This document shows, in pieces, positions 1 to 9,755 of a stretch of DNA of 64,000 nucleotides (within the stretch, counting starts at the first letter, position 1; every line of letters begins with the position of its first letter). The DNA is taken from NCBI GenBank assembly GCA_029243605.1, contig JAQWRT010000046.1, positions 1-64,000 on the forward strand, given 5' to 3'. Source of the stretch: Myxococcota bacterium. Lineage in GTDB: Bacteria > Myxococcota_A > UBA9160 > UBA4427. Under the pieces are notes generated by a model that ran no database searches, was not told the DNA's origin, and saw nothing but the letters and a program-made list of their open reading frames with translations. A program made the translations under genes and the position numbers.

Positions 1-653
1 GTCCGTGATCGTGACCTCGGGAGAGGATCCAACCGGTCACTTCCCGGGCGTTGGCAGGCATGCCATTCCAGGCCCAGAGCGAGACTGACCAAGCGCCTTT
101 GTTGTCCATGCGGTGGGCGCGGAGTCTTCCGCCCGCAAACATGGCGGCACGATTTACTTCGCCACCTCGGCAGAATTGGTCGGAGCGGGGACCGGTCAGA
201 TAGTAAGTCACGTGGGATTCGAAGATGCCGTCGTGTTGATTGGGAGACGAATCGAGGGCGCGCGGGCCCGCAAATTCGTCGAGGCGATACCAGCTGTGTG
301 GTTTCAGCTTGGCGATCGCCTCGGCGGCGGGGCCACGGCTTTGCACAGGTCGTTGGCGAGGTCGGTTGCAGACTTTCTCCAGGAGCAGATGGCAGGATTC
401 GGCGATTTTGGGTTCTGCCATCGCTTCGAGACCAGCCGAGCGTGCGGCCCAGGTATTGTAACCGCCAAGGAGATGTTGTTCGGGTGGCGGGATGTATCCG
501 TCGCCGCCGTTCGCGAGTTCGATAACCATCGTGTTTTTGAGCGGACTGTGCGCTTTGATTTTGAGCCCGGTGATCGCGAATCTCACGCACCCGATTTTTC
601 GAAGCGGGCTTCTCAATCACCGTGACCTGCACTTGCTCTTCCGAATTGTACAT
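1..653 (-). pseudogene. remnant of a neutral/alkaline ceramidase-like protein with LamG-like tail, cut by window edge
   Basis: Reading the minus strand from about 616 to the window edge gives one open frame. It contains LANGGDGYIPPPEQH and LGGYNTWAARSAGLE, which resemble the C-terminal part of neutral/alkaline ceramidase-family proteins. A segment like a LamG/concanavalin-A lectin domain follows (WYRLDEFAGPRALDSSP, then GAWSVSLWAW). That frame is closed by a TGA at 617-619 and has only a TTG behind it. The segment expected just upstream (EEQVQVTVIE) lies in a different frame, which starts at an ATG at 653 preceded by a good GAAGGAG Shine-Dalgarno. The N-terminal catalytic half of a ceramidase is absent. 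I infer a decayed or frameshifted gene, continuing beyond base 1. A sequencing error could mimic the frameshift, but not the missing N-terminal half. Confidence 0.5.
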
Positions 654-966
654 TTGAGTTTCTCCTTCGTTGTAGTCAACAGGTGACCCGAACTGGCTTG
701 TTCTGGGATCCACCAATGGGCTCAAGTACTGATTCGGACGACCAGGCGTGTTTTCTTTAGTAAAAAAGACAATCTGGGAAGTTCACTGCCCGGCTAACAC
801 GGATACCCTGCACAAGACCTACAGTCTGAACGGACCCAAAAAAGACGAAAACTGAGTTCCCCAGCAGTCTTGTATGCAATACGACGGGGGATGGGCGGCA
901 AAGTCATTCCCACAGGCAACCCGCCAGGGACAATCTCGTGGGACCTGTTGGCCGGAGGAGTCATAA
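654..966. other. intergenic spacer, no gene supported
   Basis: This stretch of about 310 bases separates the ceramidase remnant from the AsmA-like gene. A minus-strand frame running into the remnant stays open back to a TGA near 800, so part of it may be decayed coding sequence. I see no RNA gene, no clear repeat and no convincing promoter. The AsmA-like gene has its Shine-Dalgarno GGAGGAG at its right edge. Confidence 0.5.
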
Positions 967-3807
967 TTGCGGGGACGGCGCAGTGCATGGCTCCTGCTGA
1001 TCGGCTTCCTCGCTGCGACCGGTGCTGGATACTGGATTTCCAGCGTCATCGGAACCGAAGTCCTGCGCAAAGAAGTCGAAGTACAACTCACATCCCTGCT
1101 CGCTGGACCTACCCAGATCGGCCGGATAGGTCTCGCCCTCAATAACGGCCTTTTTCTCCAAGGGGAGTCCGTCGCCGTCTACCCGGATCCGGACTCGGTC
1201 ATGGGAGCGCGCCTCTTTTCCAAGCGAGTCGTCGCAGAAATCGACCTGCTCGCCCTGATGACCGGGCGATTCAGGCTCTCGGGGCTGATCCTCGAAGACC
1301 CTGTTTTCGACATCCGGAGGGACTCAAGCGGCGGCTGGTACCCCTACCCCGTCGAGGCCCTCGCCGGCATCGAGTCCGAGAACCGTTCTCAGAATTCCGA
1401 GGCCTACCTCGATTTTTTCGCCGCCTTCGAGGGCGTGACCCGGACCCTGCTAAGCGCGCCGATCGCGGCGGATCGAATCGAATTACGCCGGGCACGCATC
1501 TTCTTCCAGGACGAAACCAAAAGTCTGGATCCAGCCAACCCCGTACCCGTCACCCTGGCCTTCGAGAACGCCTACGGATCTCTCGTACACCACTGGCTCT
1601 CGGGAGAAGCTGAGTTGAGGATCGGTGGTGTGCTCCGTCAAGACTCGGAAGAACAAACCCCGATCGAGATCATCGGTGCCAACGATGGGCAGGGCGAGCA
1701 GCGGCTACGAATCTCGGCCAATGCCCTGAACCTCGACATTCTGGACCCCTACCTCGCCTCCAAGTCCTCCTCGCCCTGGCCGGATGGATCCCTTTCCGGT
1801 TGGCTCGACTATACGACGAGCCAACCGAAGAGCGGTCATCTTGTCCTCGACTGGACGGTGGACGAATTCGTGAGTCGAGTCTCCCTCGACCACGGCCAAC
1901 GCGCAGTCGAGCGGACAGAGATGAAAATGGCAGCGACCGGATCCATCGACCCGGACTCGGTCCGTGCGATCGGGACGCTCGCGGACGAAACGGGTATTCG
2001 GCTTCTCTTGGACGTCGAAGCCAGCCGACCCCTGAAGGATGATTCTGTGGTCAGCGTTTCCTCCGGAGCCTACGGTCTCAACGTCGAAAGGCTTCGCCAA
2101 CTCGCGAGGGACTTCACCGCCGATGGAGAAGGAGCCTTGAGCCCCCTGCTCTCGGGGCGCGCCGATACCCTGGGGCTGGAAGGCGCAATTTCCTTCCAGC
2201 AATGGGGTGTGCTCTTCTCGGGAGCGCCCGATCGACTGCCCGACGAACTCAAGGTATTCGCCGAACTCGAGGGGCTTGGCTTCTCCACCCAAACCGGAGA
2301 TCAACTCGATGAACTGGGGGCCCGACTTGAATTGCGCGGGGACACCTTCCTCCTGCGAGGCGGCCGTGGACGCCTAAACAACGAAAATCTTCCCGCGCTG
2401 AACCTGCGGATCAACGGCTTCTCCAACCTGCTCGGGGCGCAAGTTCGCCAGGGGCCCGAGCCGAGCGAACTCCCCGAATTCGCCGGGCTCGATTCGCTTT
2501 TCGAGATTTTCGGGGGCCCGGACGAGAGCCCGGAGCAAGTCGCGGCTGGCGGGCTCGACCGGGGGATCAACTACAGAGTCTGGCTCGACCGACTCGATCA
2601 CCCCGCGACCCCCTGGACGATTCGGGACGCCGAATTCAACGTCGTGCAGGACAAAGCCAATACGATCATACACGGGGAATCCCTCGTGGTCGGCGACGTC
2701 CCCGTCAGCGGGGATCTAACCTGGACCGATAGCTCCGGTGGGCGCCTGCTCTTGGTCCTGAAGGCCTTCCCTCCCCTGGAGTCCGGGGAAGAAACCCTCG
2801 ATTCGGACCCCCTCCCCGCACAAGCCCTGGAGGAAATCGACGCCCTCGGCGCCCTCCCCCTCCTCCCCCCCCTCGCCCCCTGGGTTTCCGGGCGCGTGGA
2901 GTTCCAGCGGGTGGAGACCGGCCTGCTCCCCCTCAAGGAGGTGCGAACCCAATTTTCCATCACCGGCACCACCCTTCGCCTTTTCGGCTTCAGGGCCGTG
3001 CTCGACCCAACCGGCATGGTCTCCGGAGAGGCCGAGTTGCAACTCGACCAACCCACCTACGTTCCCCTGGCGCTTGATTTTTCCATGAGGAATACGGATA
3101 TGGGGACCGTATCGACGGTATTCGGCCTCAAGCCCGGAGACATCTCGGGCCTCTTGGAGCTATCGGGAAGCCTGGCAGGCGACCTGCGCCCAGAGGCGGT
3201 TCTACTCGATGAATTGGAGGGAAGCCTCGACCTCGTGGCGCGCCAGGGAGAACTCCGCCGCCGGGAACTCCCGCTACTACTGGCCCTGGCTCAGGCGAGC
3301 GAAGGCTACAACGACTACGCCGCCCGAGATTCGATCGCCTACGACTCGATTACTGCGAAGATGTTCCTCGAAGACGACCGCATCGTGACCGAAAACTTTG
3401 AGTTGGAGGGCCCCCTGCGCATTATCGCTTCGGGCAGCTTGGACGCGGTGCATCCCCCCTACGACATCGTCGGTGTCGCGGGTCTCTTCCTTTTTCGTGG
3501 CGCAGGACAAATCCTTGAGGCCCTGCCTCTGGTCAAGATCATCCTTCCCGGCTCGGAAAAGGGGCTCGTCGGGGCCTACTACCAGGTCAGTGGGAACCTC
3601 GACAATCCGAAGGTTCGGGCGCTCGCCGGCCGCAGCGTGGCCGAGAGCCTCCCGGATGCCCTTGAAGCCCCCTACCAAATCTTGCGAGCGATTCTCTTGG
3701 GTGGGCAGGTCGACGAGGGGCGAACCAGCCACGATGTTCCACCGGATGCGCGCCCACCCGCCCCGGGTGATGACGCACAGGCGCCTGCCCCGGAACTCCC
3801 GAACTAG
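967..3807 (+). CDS. AsmA/YhdP-family envelope protein
   Basis: A 946-residue protein with one N-terminal membrane segment (about residues 7-27) followed by a very long periplasmic region rich in beta-strand-like repeats. The C-terminal part (GAGQILEALPLVKIILPG, then GLVGAYYQVSGNLDNPKV) matches the AsmA-like C-terminal region seen in YhdP/TamB-type proteins. These proteins are thought to bridge inner and outer membrane and help move phospholipids. The start is TTG, chosen because GGAGGAG stands six bases before it. Its stop overlaps the convergent moeA stop in a shared CTAG. Family membership is fairly sure; the exact substrate is unknown. Confidence 0.8.
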   Translation: MRGRRSAWLLLIGFLAATGAGYWISSVIGTEVLRKEVEVQLTSLLAGPTQIGRIGLALNNGLFLQGESVAVYPDPDSVMGARLFSKRVVAEIDLLALMTGRFRLSGLILEDPVFDIRRDSSGGWYPYPVEALAGIESENRSQNSEAYLDFFAAFEGVTRTLLSAPIAADRIELRRARIFFQDETKSLDPANPVPVTLAFENAYGSLVHHWLSGEAELRIGGVLRQDSEEQTPIEIIGANDGQGEQRLRISANALNLDILDPYLASKSSSPWPDGSLSGWLDYTTSQPKSGHLVLDWTVDEFVSRVSLDHGQRAVERTEMKMAATGSIDPDSVRAIGTLADETGIRLLLDVEASRPLKDDSVVSVSSGAYGLNVERLRQLARDFTADGEGALSPLLSGRADTLGLEGAISFQQWGVLFSGAPDRLPDELKVFAELEGLGFSTQTGDQLDELGARLELRGDTFLLRGGRGRLNNENLPALNLRINGFSNLLGAQVRQGPEPSELPEFAGLDSLFEIFGGPDESPEQVAAGGLDRGINYRVWLDRLDHPATPWTIRDAEFNVVQDKANTIIHGESLVVGDVPVSGDLTWTDSSGGRLLLVLKAFPPLESGEETLDSDPLPAQALEEIDALGALPLLPPLAPWVSGRVEFQRVETGLLPLKEVRTQFSITGTTLRLFGFRAVLDPTGMVSGEAELQLDQPTYVPLALDFSMRNTDMGTVSTVFGLKPGDISGLLELSGSLAGDLRPEAVLLDELEGSLDLVARQGELRRRELPLLLALAQASEGYNDYAARDSIAYDSITAKMFLEDDRIVTENFELEGPLRIIASGSLDAVHPPYDIVGVAGLFLFRGAGQILEALPLVKIILPGSEKGLVGAYYQVSGNLDNPKVRALAGRSVAESLPDALEAPYQILRAILLGGQVDEGRTSHDVPPDARPPAPGDDAQAPAPELPN

Positions 3808-5060
3808 AAGCCGGCATCGTCCTGGGCGAAAAAGTCCCTGGAGTGCACCATGGCCAGGGCGCTGTCTCCCACCGCCAACTCGCTGGCATCCTCGGGGAAG
3901 ACGAGTAAAGCGTCGGCACGGGCCATGGCCGTCATCACCCCCGAGCTCTGGTTGCCCGCACTCCGAGCCACCCACTCCTCGCCCTCGCGCTCGAGAACGA
4001 CCCGCACAAAATGCAGCCGGCCCGGCTTCTTGTGCAAACGCTCGCCGAGACGCACGCGCACTGTGGGAGGGAAGAGATCGTCGCGGCCCATCATGCGAAG
4101 CAGCGCGGGACGGACGAAGAGTTCGAAGCAAACCGTTGCCGAGACCGGATTGCCCGGCAGTCCGAAAACCAGGCGGCCGGGCGAATCGGGGAAATGGCCG
4201 AAGGCCAAGGGAAAGCCCGGTTTCATCCGGACGCCCCAGAACTCCAAACGGCAGCCGAGTTTCTCGAGCACCGGACGGACGTGATCGTGGTCCCCCACCG
4301 ACACGCCCGCGGTGCTCACGATGCAATCCGCCGAAAGGGCCGCCCTGAACTGTTGCTCGACACTCTCCGGGCGGTCCTCGGCGATGCCCAGGGAGATGGG
4401 CTCAGCCCCCAGAGTGCGGCAGGCCGCGCTCAGCATATAGGCGTTCGAGGCGACGATTCGGCCGCCGGAAACATCGCCATCGATCTCGACGAGTTCGTCG
4501 CCCCCAGAAAGAATCGCCACTCGGGGGCGGCGATAGACCTGGACCAGGGAGCGACCCAAGGAGGCCAGAACGCCGATCTCCGAAGGCCCGATGCGAGCTC
4601 CGGTCTCGAGAACCCTATCCCCGGTCTCGACGTCCTCGCCGGCGTCGCGAATATGCTCCCGGGGCCCCGGGCAGACATGAATGCGAACGCAATCGCCTTC
4701 ACGTGCAGTGTCCTCCTGGCGGACCACGGCGTCGGCTCCACGGGGAACCGGAGCGCCGGTGAAGATCCGCGCCGCCTCGCCGGGCTTCAATTCCGGGCCC
4801 GAAACGTCACCCGCCGCCACTTCAAACGCCACGGGAAGCGCCGCTGGAGCCCCTGAGGCCCCAGCCAGACAATCTTCCACGCGGACCGCATAACCGTCCA
4901 TGGCGGAGGCATCTCGCGGGGGCAGGCGCCTGGAGGAGACCACAGGCGCCGCCAGGCAACGGCCCAGGGCATCGAAAATCGGGGCGCTCTCGCACGCCAG
5001 GGGCCGGGAAAGGGCCAAAACCGCTTCGCGAGCCTCCTGAACGCTAATCGCCTCTCTCAT
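3804..5060 (-). CDS. moeA: molybdopterin molybdenumtransferase MoeA
   Basis: A 418-residue cytoplasmic enzyme that inserts molybdate into adenylylated molybdopterin in molybdenum cofactor synthesis. The N-terminal part has the family signature RLPPRDASAMDGYAVR (about residues 45-60). The middle carries FTGAPVPRGADAVVRQE, and the MoaB/Mog-like domain shows ILSGGDELVE, STAGVSVGDHD and FGLPGNPVSA. Length is normal for MoeA. It is a single gene: no moaA, moaC or mobA lies next to it here. It converges on the AsmA-like gene with a 4-bp stop overlap. A molybdoenzyme elsewhere in the genome is implied. Confidence 0.95.
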   Translation of the reverse strand: MREAISVQEAREAVLALSRPLACESAPIFDALGRCLAAPVVSSRRLPPRDASAMDGYAVRVEDCLAGASGAPAALPVAFEVAAGDVSGPELKPGEAARIFTGAPVPRGADAVVRQEDTAREGDCVRIHVCPGPREHIRDAGEDVETGDRVLETGARIGPSEIGVLASLGRSLVQVYRRPRVAILSGGDELVEIDGDVSGGRIVASNAYMLSAACRTLGAEPISLGIAEDRPESVEQQFRAALSADCIVSTAGVSVGDHDHVRPVLEKLGCRLEFWGVRMKPGFPLAFGHFPDSPGRLVFGLPGNPVSATVCFELFVRPALLRMMGRDDLFPPTVRVRLGERLHKKPGRLHFVRVVLEREGEEWVARSAGNQSSGVMTAMARADALLVFPEDASELAVGDSALAMVHSRDFFAQDDAGF

Positions 5061-5219
5061 GGCGCAGAAGACTACCCGATCCCAGGGGGTCCGGGGGGCT
5101 CAGTGGGCTTCCCGAGCGCTCGGGGCCGAAGGTGGCGGGGAGGGGATAACCGGGTAAATTGCATATTTTTTAGGCACTCCCACTCTCTCCTCCCTCCGAG
5201 AATCGGGGCCACCCCGACC

Positions 5220-6338
5220 ATGCAGCCGCCGCCCAGCCTTCACGAGGTTTTCGATGCCGTCCTCGACGGTGTTATCGCGCTATGCCCCGAGGGGAAGGTT
5301 GTTTGGATCAACGAGCAGGCCTGCCAAATGCTCGACACCTCGCGCGAATCGGGACTCCATCGCTCGCTCGCCGACTTGGTGGGAAAAGCCCACCCTATTC
5401 TCGATCTCGTTGCGGCCGTCCAACGCAACCACCGCCCCACCGTGGAAGGCGAAATCCCTCTGGACCGCCCATTCCAGACCGCCCGGGTGGTGGACGTCTC
5501 GGTGTCGCCCCTGCTCTCCCACCCCCCCGATGCCAGGGGGGTCGTCCTGATCCTCCGGGACCGAACGGCCTTTGCCGATCTCCACGACGAAGCCGCCCAG
5601 CGCGAGCGCCTGGCTTCCTACGGTCAAATCGCTGCGGGCATCGCCCACGAGGTCAAGAACCCCCTGGGCGGAATTCGCGGGGCCGCCGAACTCCTCCAGT
5701 TGCGGATCGAAGACGAGCGCGGGCGCAAGACAGCCCAACTCATCGTCCGCGAAGTCGACCGCATCTCGGGCCTGGTCGACGAGTTGATGGTTTTCGCCCG
5801 GGGTGAGGGGCTCGAAGCGCGCCAGGTCAACCTCCACCGACTGCTCGACGAGGTGATCGAACTCGTCCAGGCCGAACCCACCGCCCAAAATATCCGATTC
5901 GAGAAGGTCTACGACCCGTCTATCCCCGAATTTCCCGCAGATCCCGACCGACTCAAGCAGGTCTTCCTCAATTTGGCTCAAAATGGGGTTCAAGCGATGG
6001 AGGAGAAGGAGGGCGGAACCCTCACCGTGTCCACGGGCATGACCCTGGAAAACCGCCTCAAGGGCAAGGATGGCCGCCAGCAGCCCACCGTCGTGATCTG
6101 TTTCGAGGATGAGGGCCCCGGCATCTCGGCGGCGATCAAGGATCAACTCTCTACGCCCTTCTTCACCACGAAGGTCGGTGGAACGGGACTGGGCCTATCC
6201 GTGGCGCGGCATTGGGTGAGTCGGCACGGAGGTCGTCTCAGGATCGACGTTTCACACGAAACGGGCGGCCGCGTACGGGTCAAGCTTCCCCTTATCCCGC
6301 AAGCAGCGGACCCAACAAAGGGAGAAACAAGCCCATGA
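5220..6338 (+). CDS. NtrB-like PAS sensor histidine kinase
   Basis: A 372-residue soluble histidine kinase with no membrane segment, so it senses a cytoplasmic signal. An N-terminal PAS domain (residues about 8-115) is followed by the H-box GIAHEVKNPLGG with phosphoacceptor His143. The ATPase domain has an N-box (NLAQNGVQAM), a G1 box (DEGPGIS) and a G2 box (GGTGLGLSVA). Architecture and the HEVKNPLGG motif match NtrB/GlnL. I chose the ATG at 5220 rather than an in-frame upstream start because homologous sequence begins there. Its stop overlaps the response-regulator ATG (ATGA), so the pair is a two-component operon. Nitrogen sensing is likely by family but not proven: no glnA or glnB is adjacent. 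Confidence 0.88.
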   Translation: MQPPPSLHEVFDAVLDGVIALCPEGKVVWINEQACQMLDTSRESGLHRSLADLVGKAHPILDLVAAVQRNHRPTVEGEIPLDRPFQTARVVDVSVSPLLSHPPDARGVVLILRDRTAFADLHDEAAQRERLASYGQIAAGIAHEVKNPLGGIRGAAELLQLRIEDERGRKTAQLIVREVDRISGLVDELMVFARGEGLEARQVNLHRLLDEVIELVQAEPTAQNIRFEKVYDPSIPEFPADPDRLKQVFLNLAQNGVQAMEEKEGGTLTVSTGMTLENRLKGKDGRQQPTVVICFEDEGPGISAAIKDQLSTPFFTTKVGGTGLGLSVARHWVSRHGGRLRIDVSHETGGRVRVKLPLIPQAADPTKGETSP

Positions 6339-7789
6339 CAGCCACGGCCGAAAGTCCCTTGGCGGTTCTCGTCGCGGATGACGAGGAATCGATCCGCTTT
6401 GTTCTGAGAGAGGCCCTCGAAGCCGAGGGGCATCGAGTGAACGAGGTCGCCGACGGAGAATCCGCACTCGACGCGTTGAGCTCGGATCAATTCGACATCG
6501 CCTTTCTCGATATCCGAATGCCGGGACATAGCGGCCTCGAAATCCTCGACCAATTGCGCGCCACCGGCTCGAACACCGCCGTGGTTATCATCACTGCCCA
6601 GAACACCATGGACAACGCAGTCGAGGCGATGAAGAGAGGGGCACTGGACTACCTGGTCAAGCCCTTTTCGCTCGCCCAGATTTCAGCATTGATCGAGCGT
6701 GCCCGATCGACCCGAGTTCTCCGAGACGAAGTCAGAGAATTGCGGCGCGAGGCAGGGGGAAGCCAACGCCCGGGAAACGAACGCCTTGTCGGCCGCAGCG
6801 CCGCAATGCTCGACATCTTCAAGCTTGTGGGGAAAGTCGCGGTGCGCAACGTCCCCGTACTCATCACCGGGGAGAGTGGCACTGGGAAGGAACTCGTCGC
6901 GCGAGCGATTCACAGTGCCAGCCCCAGGTCGGATCGAGCCTTCGTCACGGTCAACGCCGCGGCGATTCCGAGCGAGTTGCTCGAAAGCGAACTCTTCGGT
7001 CACGAGAGAGGAGCCTTCACCGGTGCTATCTCCGCGCGGCTTGGCCGCTTCCGGGAGGCTTCTGGCGGGACCCTCTTCCTCGATGAGATTGGCGACATGC
7101 CCGTCGGCCTGCAGGCAAAACTCCTCCGCGTCCTCCAAGACGGAGAAGTCACCCCGGTCGGCGGTCGAGACCCGATCTTCGTCGACGTCAGGGTGATTAC
7201 CGCGACCCACCGCAATCTCGACCAAGCCGTCAGCCATGGGAATTTCCGCGAGGATCTACTTTACCGACTGCGAGTCGTTCCTATCGAGATCCCCTCGCTT
7301 CGCGAACGCACTGAAGATGTTCGAACCCTCGCTGAATTCTTTACCCATCGCTATTCCAACGAATTGGTCGAGGAGAGCATCGAAATTTCGGAGCAAGCCC
7401 TCTCGTACCTCGAAAAACAGAGGTGGCCCGGGAACGTAAGAGAACTTGAAAACGCGATAAAACGAGCCCTGGTCCTCGTTTCGACAAAGGTGCTTTCCCC
7501 AACCGATTTCCATTTCTTGGAAAGCAGCTTCCAACCCGATCGAGCGGGGCAAAGCCTTGAGGACTTGATCGTCGCCAGAATTCGTGATGGACTCGCCGAA
7601 GACCAAGTGACGGACCTGCATCGGAAGTTGATCGAATCCGTGGAGCGACCTCTTCTCGATACGATCCTCAAGCACACCGACGGCAACCAAATTCGAGCGG
7701 CGGCACTCTTGGGAATCAACCGGAACACCCTCAGAAAAAAGATCGTCGAACTCGGGATCGAATTGCCTGGCAAGGACGAGAGCCCATGA
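6335..7789 (+). CDS. NtrC-family sigma54-dependent response regulator
   Basis: A 484-residue activator. The receiver domain carries acidic residues D15/D16 and phosphoacceptor Asp59 (AFLDIRMPG). The AAA+ domain has Walker A GESGTGKE, the sigma54-contact loop GAFTGA and Walker B GTLFLDEIGDM. A C-terminal Fis-type helix-turn-helix includes NQIRAAALLGINRNTLRKK. It should activate RNA polymerase-sigma54 when phosphorylated by the kinase encoded just upstream (4-bp ATGA overlap). AAGGGAG precedes the ATG. Domain order and length equal NtrC/GlnG, but the same architecture serves other NtrC-like regulators, so the target genes are uncertain. thiE and a nucleoside transporter follow in the same transcript. 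Confidence 0.9.
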   Translation: MTATAESPLAVLVADDEESIRFVLREALEAEGHRVNEVADGESALDALSSDQFDIAFLDIRMPGHSGLEILDQLRATGSNTAVVIITAQNTMDNAVEAMKRGALDYLVKPFSLAQISALIERARSTRVLRDEVRELRREAGGSQRPGNERLVGRSAAMLDIFKLVGKVAVRNVPVLITGESGTGKELVARAIHSASPRSDRAFVTVNAAAIPSELLESELFGHERGAFTGAISARLGRFREASGGTLFLDEIGDMPVGLQAKLLRVLQDGEVTPVGGRDPIFVDVRVITATHRNLDQAVSHGNFREDLLYRLRVVPIEIPSLRERTEDVRTLAEFFTHRYSNELVEESIEISEQALSYLEKQRWPGNVRELENAIKRALVLVSTKVLSPTDFHFLESSFQPDRAGQSLEDLIVARIRDGLAEDQVTDLHRKLIESVERPLLDTILKHTDGNQIRAAALLGINRNTLRKKIVELGIELPGKDESP

Positions 7790-8475
7790 TCCACAAGGGC
7801 CAAAGCCCTCTCGAAAGCCGAGCTGCCGGCATCCACGTTCTCGCCGACGATGACCCGCGCTGGTCTGCAGACCCGGTCCAGCAGGCTGCGGCGGCGTGCC
7901 AAGGGGGAGCCCAGGTCGTTCAATTGCGATCCAAGTTCGCAACCGACCGCCAGACCCTCGAGTGGGCTCGGGCGATCCGCGCCCTGACTCGGGAGGCGGG
8001 CGTTCATTTCGTTGTCAATGACCGCTTCGACCTGGCCCTGGCTGCCGAAGCGGATGGGGTTCATCTCGGACAGGACGACCTTCCCCCCGCGCGCATACCC
8101 GTGGAGGCGCTAGCCCGGCTTGAAGTCGGCTACTCCACCCACGACCTCGCCCAGGCCAAAAGCGCGGGAGCCATGAAGGAACTCGACTACGTTGCCTTTG
8201 GTCCGGTCTACGGGACCAAATCCAAGGACTCCCCCTATAGCCCGCGAGGAATCGAGGCTCTTGCCGAAATCAGCCGGGCAGTGGCGCCCCTTCCCCTGGT
8301 CGCCATCGGAGGCATCCACGCCGGCAACCTCCGCGACGTGCTCAGGGCCGGTGCCGCAGGTATGGCAGTGATCTCTGCCGTGGCGGCTACGCCAAATCCC
8401 GCAGAGGCAACCCGGGAACTGCGCCGGATTTTCGACGAATCCCTCGACGCGTTCGGCGCTGGAGAGCTTTCTTGA
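7786..8475 (+). CDS. thiE: thiamine phosphate synthase ThiE
   Basis: A 229-residue TIM-barrel enzyme joining HMP pyrophosphate and thiazole phosphate to give thiamine phosphate. Visible motifs are the pyrophosphate-binding VVQLRSK, the metal-site segment HFVVNDRFDLAL, the GVHLGQDDLP loop, the substrate-recognition loop FGPVYGTKSK, and LVAIGGIHAGN near the phosphate-binding end. The usual TKTK loop reads GTKSK, a mild change. It overlaps the ntrC-like gene by ATGA and the transporter by TTGA, so it is translationally coupled to both. The partner kinase ThiD is at 15841 in a separate operon. Confidence 0.93.
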   Translation: MIHKGQSPLESRAAGIHVLADDDPRWSADPVQQAAAACQGGAQVVQLRSKFATDRQTLEWARAIRALTREAGVHFVVNDRFDLALAAEADGVHLGQDDLPPARIPVEALARLEVGYSTHDLAQAKSAGAMKELDYVAFGPVYGTKSKDSPYSPRGIEALAEISRAVAPLPLVAIGGIHAGNLRDVLRAGAAGMAVISAVAATPNPAEATRELRRIFDESLDAFGAGELS

Positions 8476-9707
8476 GCGACCTCGGACTACGCATGGTCTC
8501 GGGGCTCGGCTTCTTCACAATGATGGGTATTGCCTGGTTGGCATCATCGAATCGACGCCAATTCCCGTTCCAAACCGTCGCCTGGGGCATCGGGATTCAG
8601 TTCAGCTTGGCCCTTCTACTCCTCAAAACCAACGCCGGGACGAGCTTCTTCTCGGGGGTTTCCATCGCAGTCGACCGGCTTCTCGAATATACGAATGCGG
8701 GAACCCGATTCGTCTTTGGGCCCCTGGCCGAGGGTGGGTTTTCCTTTGCTCTGGGCGTCCTACCGATCATCGTCTTCATGGGCAGCTTATTTTCCATCCT
8801 CTACCACCTGGGCTGGATCCAGTGGGTTGTTCGCGGATTGGCAAGGCTTCTGGCGCGCAGCATGAAACTCTCTGGCGCAGAGAGTCTTGCGGCCGTGGCC
8901 AATATCTTTGTTGGCATGGTGGAGTCGTGCCTCATCATCAAGCCCTATATCCAGGGACTCACCCGTTCGGAACTGTTCGCCGCGATGACCCTGGGAATGT
9001 CGACGGTGGCCGGGTCTGTTTTACTCGCCTATGTAAACCTTCTCGGAGGGGGCGACTTCGCTGGGCACCTTCTCACCGCCAGCATTCTCTCGGCTCCAGC
9101 GGGTCTGCTCTTGGCGAAGATTATGATCCCCGAAACCGGTCATCCCGCGACCCTATCGGGAAACGAGAGCCTGCCCGAGGGAGACGGTCGGGGAAACCTG
9201 ATCGACGCCGCCGCCGAGGGAGCGCTGAGTGGCATGAAATTAGCCGCGTATGTCGGTGCAACCCTGATCGCATTCGTCGCCCTGATCACCATGGCCAATG
9301 ACTTGATTGGAGGCGTCGGCGGACTGCTCGGCTCACCCGATCTGACCCTGCAAAAAATATTGGGGACGCTCCTCGCTCCCCTGGCTTTTCTGATGGGAGT
9401 TCCCTGGCAGGACGCGCCCGCCGTGGGCTCCCTTCTCGGCATCAAGACCGTGCTCAACGAGTTTCTCGCCTACCAACAACTCGGCGAGGAAATTGCCGCT
9501 GGGCAGCTCGCCGAACGCAGCCGGGTGATCGCCTCATACGCGCTCTGCGGTTTCGCGAATTTCGGGTCTCTCGCCATCCTCTTGGGAGGCATCGGTGGCA
9601 TGGCGCCGAACAGGCGTCAGGAGGTCGCCGGCCTTGGCCTCAGATCAATTCTCGCCGGCTCCCTGGCCAGTTTCATGACGGCCTGCCTCGCGGGTCTGCT
9701 TCTCTGA
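8472..9707 (+). CDS. concentrative nucleoside transporter (CNT/NupC family)
   Basis: A 411-residue polytopic inner-membrane protein. Hydrophobic segments run throughout. The family signatures include GVLPIIVFMGSLFSILYHLG (gate region), LAAVANIFVGMVESCLIIKP, and later KTVLNEFLAYQQL followed by ALCGFANFGSLAILLGG. CNT proteins import nucleosides with sodium or protons. The start is TTG overlapping the thiE stop (TTGA), with GGAG seven bases before it. Co-transcription with a two-component system and thiE suggests nutrient scavenging, but substrate and coupling ion cannot be read from sequence. Confidence 0.9.
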   Translation: MSDLGLRMVSGLGFFTMMGIAWLASSNRRQFPFQTVAWGIGIQFSLALLLLKTNAGTSFFSGVSIAVDRLLEYTNAGTRFVFGPLAEGGFSFALGVLPIIVFMGSLFSILYHLGWIQWVVRGLARLLARSMKLSGAESLAAVANIFVGMVESCLIIKPYIQGLTRSELFAAMTLGMSTVAGSVLLAYVNLLGGGDFAGHLLTASILSAPAGLLLAKIMIPETGHPATLSGNESLPEGDGRGNLIDAAAEGALSGMKLAAYVGATLIAFVALITMANDLIGGVGGLLGSPDLTLQKILGTLLAPLAFLMGVPWQDAPAVGSLLGIKTVLNEFLAYQQLGEEIAAGQLAERSRVIASYALCGFANFGSLAILLGGIGGMAPNRRQEVAGLGLRSILAGSLASFMTACLAGLLL

Positions 9708-9732
9708 AATAGCGCGAGCGGAGAGCCCGGAA

Positions 9733-9750
9733 GGGCGACCAACTTCGCCC
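9733..9750. terminator. possible bidirectional terminator hairpin
   Basis: GGGCGA, six loop bases and TCGCCC form a short perfect stem in the 48-bp gap between the convergent transporter and lspA genes. There is no clear T tract, so this is a weak call. Confidence 0.25.
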
Positions 9751-9755
9751 GGGAC

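Noticed and set aside
113-625. 170-codon plus-strand frame at the left edge
   Set aside because: The opposite strand carries ceramidase-like motifs in the same bases, so this is their shadow.
3277-4326. 349-codon minus-strand frame across AsmA-like and moeA
   Set aside because: Out-of-frame with moeA and antisense to the AsmA-like gene; Arg/Gly/Pro-rich shadow.
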